DNA of 6,776 bases from Chloroflexota bacterium (GTDB lineage Bacteria; Desulfobacterota; Desulfuromonadia; Desulfuromonadales; Geopsychrobacteraceae): contig JADFVC010000267.1 of the NCBI GenBank assembly GCA_015222355.1, positions 1 to 6,776 on the forward strand, in the 5' to 3' direction. Positions 5,061-6,776 of the stretch are shown here, in pieces. Position 1 is the stretch's first letter, and each line of letters begins with the position of its first letter. The notes beneath the pieces were generated by a model, which saw only the letters and a program-made list of their open reading frames with translations, made no database searches and was not told the origin of the DNA. A program made the translations under genes and the position numbers.

Positions 5061-6737
5061 ATGGAACACCTACGCCAGCTGTTAGAGCAAATTGACGGCC
5101 ACGGTTACAAGGCCTACAAGCGACTTGAGGGCCGCTATGACTTCGATCATTTCAGTCTCAACATCGATCATGTCCAGGGGGATCCCTTCGCCCGACCTTC
5201 ACGCATCAGCATTCAGGTGCAAGCGGAAAGACACGGTCTTCCTTCCGCATACTGGAAAACCCGCATCCGCCAAACAGCCTTGGAGGATTTTCTCGGCCGC
5301 GCACTCAATAGCGCCATCCGGAAGCATGTCAAAGGACAACGTGGCACCGGCCGCAGCGGTGACATCGAGATTTCCACCAGCGGCCAGCAAGTCCTGCTAC
5401 GCAACGCAGTTCTGATCGGCGAACAACAGCTCGAAGCACGCCTATTATTTGCCCTGCCCGGCTCGGGCCGCACGATCCTCGGTCAGGAAGCGGCGGCGAT
5501 GTTTTTCAACGAACTGCCACAACTGGTGCAAGAGGGCCTTGAATGGACGGGACGGGATCTGCAGCAGATCCGTCGGCACATCGAGCAGGTCGAAGATCAG
5601 GACGCCCTCCGCAAGCAACTCGACACCCTCGATGCCGTCGCCTTTGTCGCCAACGGCTCGCTACTTCCCCGCGCCAGCGGCATCGACGACCGGCCGCTGA
5701 CGGACGGCATCCCCTTTCAAACACCACCACAACTAGAACGCTCAGTGCAACTGCCGAACCGGGGTACGCTCAGCGGCATGGCGATTCCATGCGGTGTCAC
5801 CCTGATTGTCGGCGGCGGTTTTCACGGCAAATCGACCCTTTTACAGGCCCTGGAGCTTGGCATTTACGATCACATTCCCGGAGATGGCCGGGAACTGGTG
5901 GTCACCTCGCCGACCGCTGTGAAAATCCGCGCCGAGGATCACCGTGCCATCCATGCTGTCGATATCAGTCCCTTTATCGGCACCCTGCCGGGCAATCGGA
6001 AAACTGAATGTTTCTCCACCGACAATGCCAGCGGCAGCACCTCGCAGGCAGCCAACATCATCGAAGCTCTCGAATGCGGCTGCAACTGCCTGCTGATCGA
6101 TGAGGACACCTCGGCAACCAACTTCATGATCCGCGACCAGCGGATGCAACAACTGGTTCCGGATCACCAGGAACCGATCACCCCCCTGCTGCACCGGGTT
6201 CATGAACTGTACGAGCGCGAGGGCGTTTCCACCATTATTGTCACCGGCGGATCGGGGGATTATCTGGCCGTCGCCGACACCGTCATCATGCTGGACAACT
6301 ACCTGATCAGCGATGTCACCTGCAAAGCAAGAAGACTGGCCGGACCAGCACCGGTCGCCGCTGTCACTCGGTCACTGAGACCAACACAACTCCGCAAGAT
6401 CAACCTGCAGACCGGGCCTCGTCAGGGGCAGCGTGAAGCAAAAATCCTGGTTCGCGAACAACGGTTACTCGAATACGGACGCAAACGGATCGACCTGTCG
6501 AAAGTGGAACAACTGATTGATGCCGGCCAGACCGAGACCATCGGCCGCCTGCTCGCCTGGTGTCAGCAGCATGATCCCGGGCAGAGTCAGGGGCTGACGG
6601 CATGCTTGCAACAAACATTGGAAGAGGTCAAAAAGGAGGGGCTTGATATCCTGCTGCCGTGGAAATCCGGTCATCTGGCGATGCCGCGCCTGTACGAACT
6701 GGCCGCAGCGGCGAACCGATTGCGGCAACAAGGATAA
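5061..6737 (+). CDS. predicted ATPase of the ABC class (COG3044/PF09818 type)
   Basis: This 558-residue cytoplasmic protein has no membrane segments, so it is not a transporter subunit. The opening (HLRQLLEQIDGHGYKAYKRL) and full length match the family of predicted ABC-class ATPases. Walker A is G251-GGFH-GKST259. An ABC-signature-like element SGSTSQ lies at 324-329, and Walker B is LLIDED (344-349) with D347 and putative catalytic E348. IIVTGGSGDYLAVAD (392-406) occupies the place where transporters carry the H-loop, but no His is seen. The C-terminal part (about 470-555) is a basic helical region. The family's biochemical role is largely unknown; a trypanosome relative (MRB1590, as I recall) binds RNA, which suggests a nucleic-acid role. 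It starts 3 nt after the preceding stop, with GGGTGA across the stop codon as a poor Shine-Dalgarno, so translation is probably coupled. Confidence 0.9.
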   Translation: MEHLRQLLEQIDGHGYKAYKRLEGRYDFDHFSLNIDHVQGDPFARPSRISIQVQAERHGLPSAYWKTRIRQTALEDFLGRALNSAIRKHVKGQRGTGRSGDIEISTSGQQVLLRNAVLIGEQQLEARLLFALPGSGRTILGQEAAAMFFNELPQLVQEGLEWTGRDLQQIRRHIEQVEDQDALRKQLDTLDAVAFVANGSLLPRASGIDDRPLTDGIPFQTPPQLERSVQLPNRGTLSGMAIPCGVTLIVGGGFHGKSTLLQALELGIYDHIPGDGRELVVTSPTAVKIRAEDHRAIHAVDISPFIGTLPGNRKTECFSTDNASGSTSQAANIIEALECGCNCLLIDEDTSATNFMIRDQRMQQLVPDHQEPITPLLHRVHELYEREGVSTIIVTGGSGDYLAVADTVIMLDNYLISDVTCKARRLAGPAPVAAVTRSLRPTQLRKINLQTGPRQGQREAKILVREQRLLEYGRKRIDLSKVEQLIDAGQTETIGRLLAWCQQHDPGQSQGLTACLQQTLEEVKKEGLDILLPWKSGHLAMPRLYELAAAANRLRQQG

Positions 6738-6776
6738 TCATCCATAACCCTTGCTGCTTTCGCAAAAAGCCTTGAG
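6738..6776 (+). terminator. weak hairpin after the operon, possible start of a terminator
   Basis: After the stop codon, GCTTT (6756-6760) pairs with AAAGC (6766-6770) around a 5-nt loop, and CAAGG (6729-6733) can pair with CCTTG (6749-6753). No T-tract is visible before the window ends, so a terminator cannot be confirmed. Confidence 0.2.

Noticed and set aside
5543..6007. 154-residue plus-strand frame inside the ATPase gene
   Set aside because: It overlaps the ATPase region including Walker A in another frame and has Arg/His-rich composition typical of a GC-rich shadow frame.
1..6776. CRISPR array, rRNA, integrase or insertion sequence transposase
   Set aside because: I found no spaced direct repeats, no rRNA-like sequence, and no transposase or recombinase coding sequence on either strand.

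Overview
The window reads as a chromosomal piece of a mesophilic Gram-negative bacterium. A deltaproteobacterial (Desulfuromonadales/Geobacter-like) host is my best guess. It rests on the style of the multi-domain PAS-GGDEF-EAL sensor, on a Cys-rich PAS motif I associate with that group, and on a dispersed palindromic repeat of a type I recall from such genomes. This assignment is inference; nothing here is a definitive taxonomic marker.

Layout. Positions 1-269 form a large inverted repeat. Two perfect 73-bp arms (1-73 and 197-269) flank a 123-bp centre that holds a small MITE-like element (88-170) with two hairpins. The right arm contains the last codons of a minus-strand gene, so the left arm carries a tail-to-tail copy of those codons that runs off the window edge. 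Positions 241-3558 (minus) encode a 1105-residue membrane sensor for cyclic-di-GMP turnover: TM, dCache-like periplasmic domain, TM, HAMP, PAS, PAS, GGDEF, EAL. Both the cyclase and the phosphodiesterase motifs look intact.

Positions 3559-4001 are a divergent intergenic region of 443 bp. It holds a plausible promoter with an adjacent dyad for the sensor gene, a plausible promoter with AT-rich palindromes for the rightward genes, and a GC-rich leader with consecutive hairpins. Positions 4002-5057 and 5061-6737 (plus) form a tight two-gene operon with a 3-nt gap. It pairs an AbiEi-type (type IV antitoxin-like) winged-helix protein with a predicted ATPase of the ABC class (COG3044/PF09818 type). 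The last 39 nt hold only a weak hairpin.

How they work together. The sensor is a stand-alone signalling gene, probably unrelated to the operon except that the two share an upstream region. The operon is the most interesting unit. An AbiEi-like regulator normally sits beside an AbiEii nucleotidyltransferase toxin, but here the tightly linked partner is a poorly understood ABC-class ATPase. This could be an autoregulated toxin-antitoxin or defence-like pair, or a housekeeping nucleic-acid ATPase with its own repressor. The sequence alone cannot decide between these.
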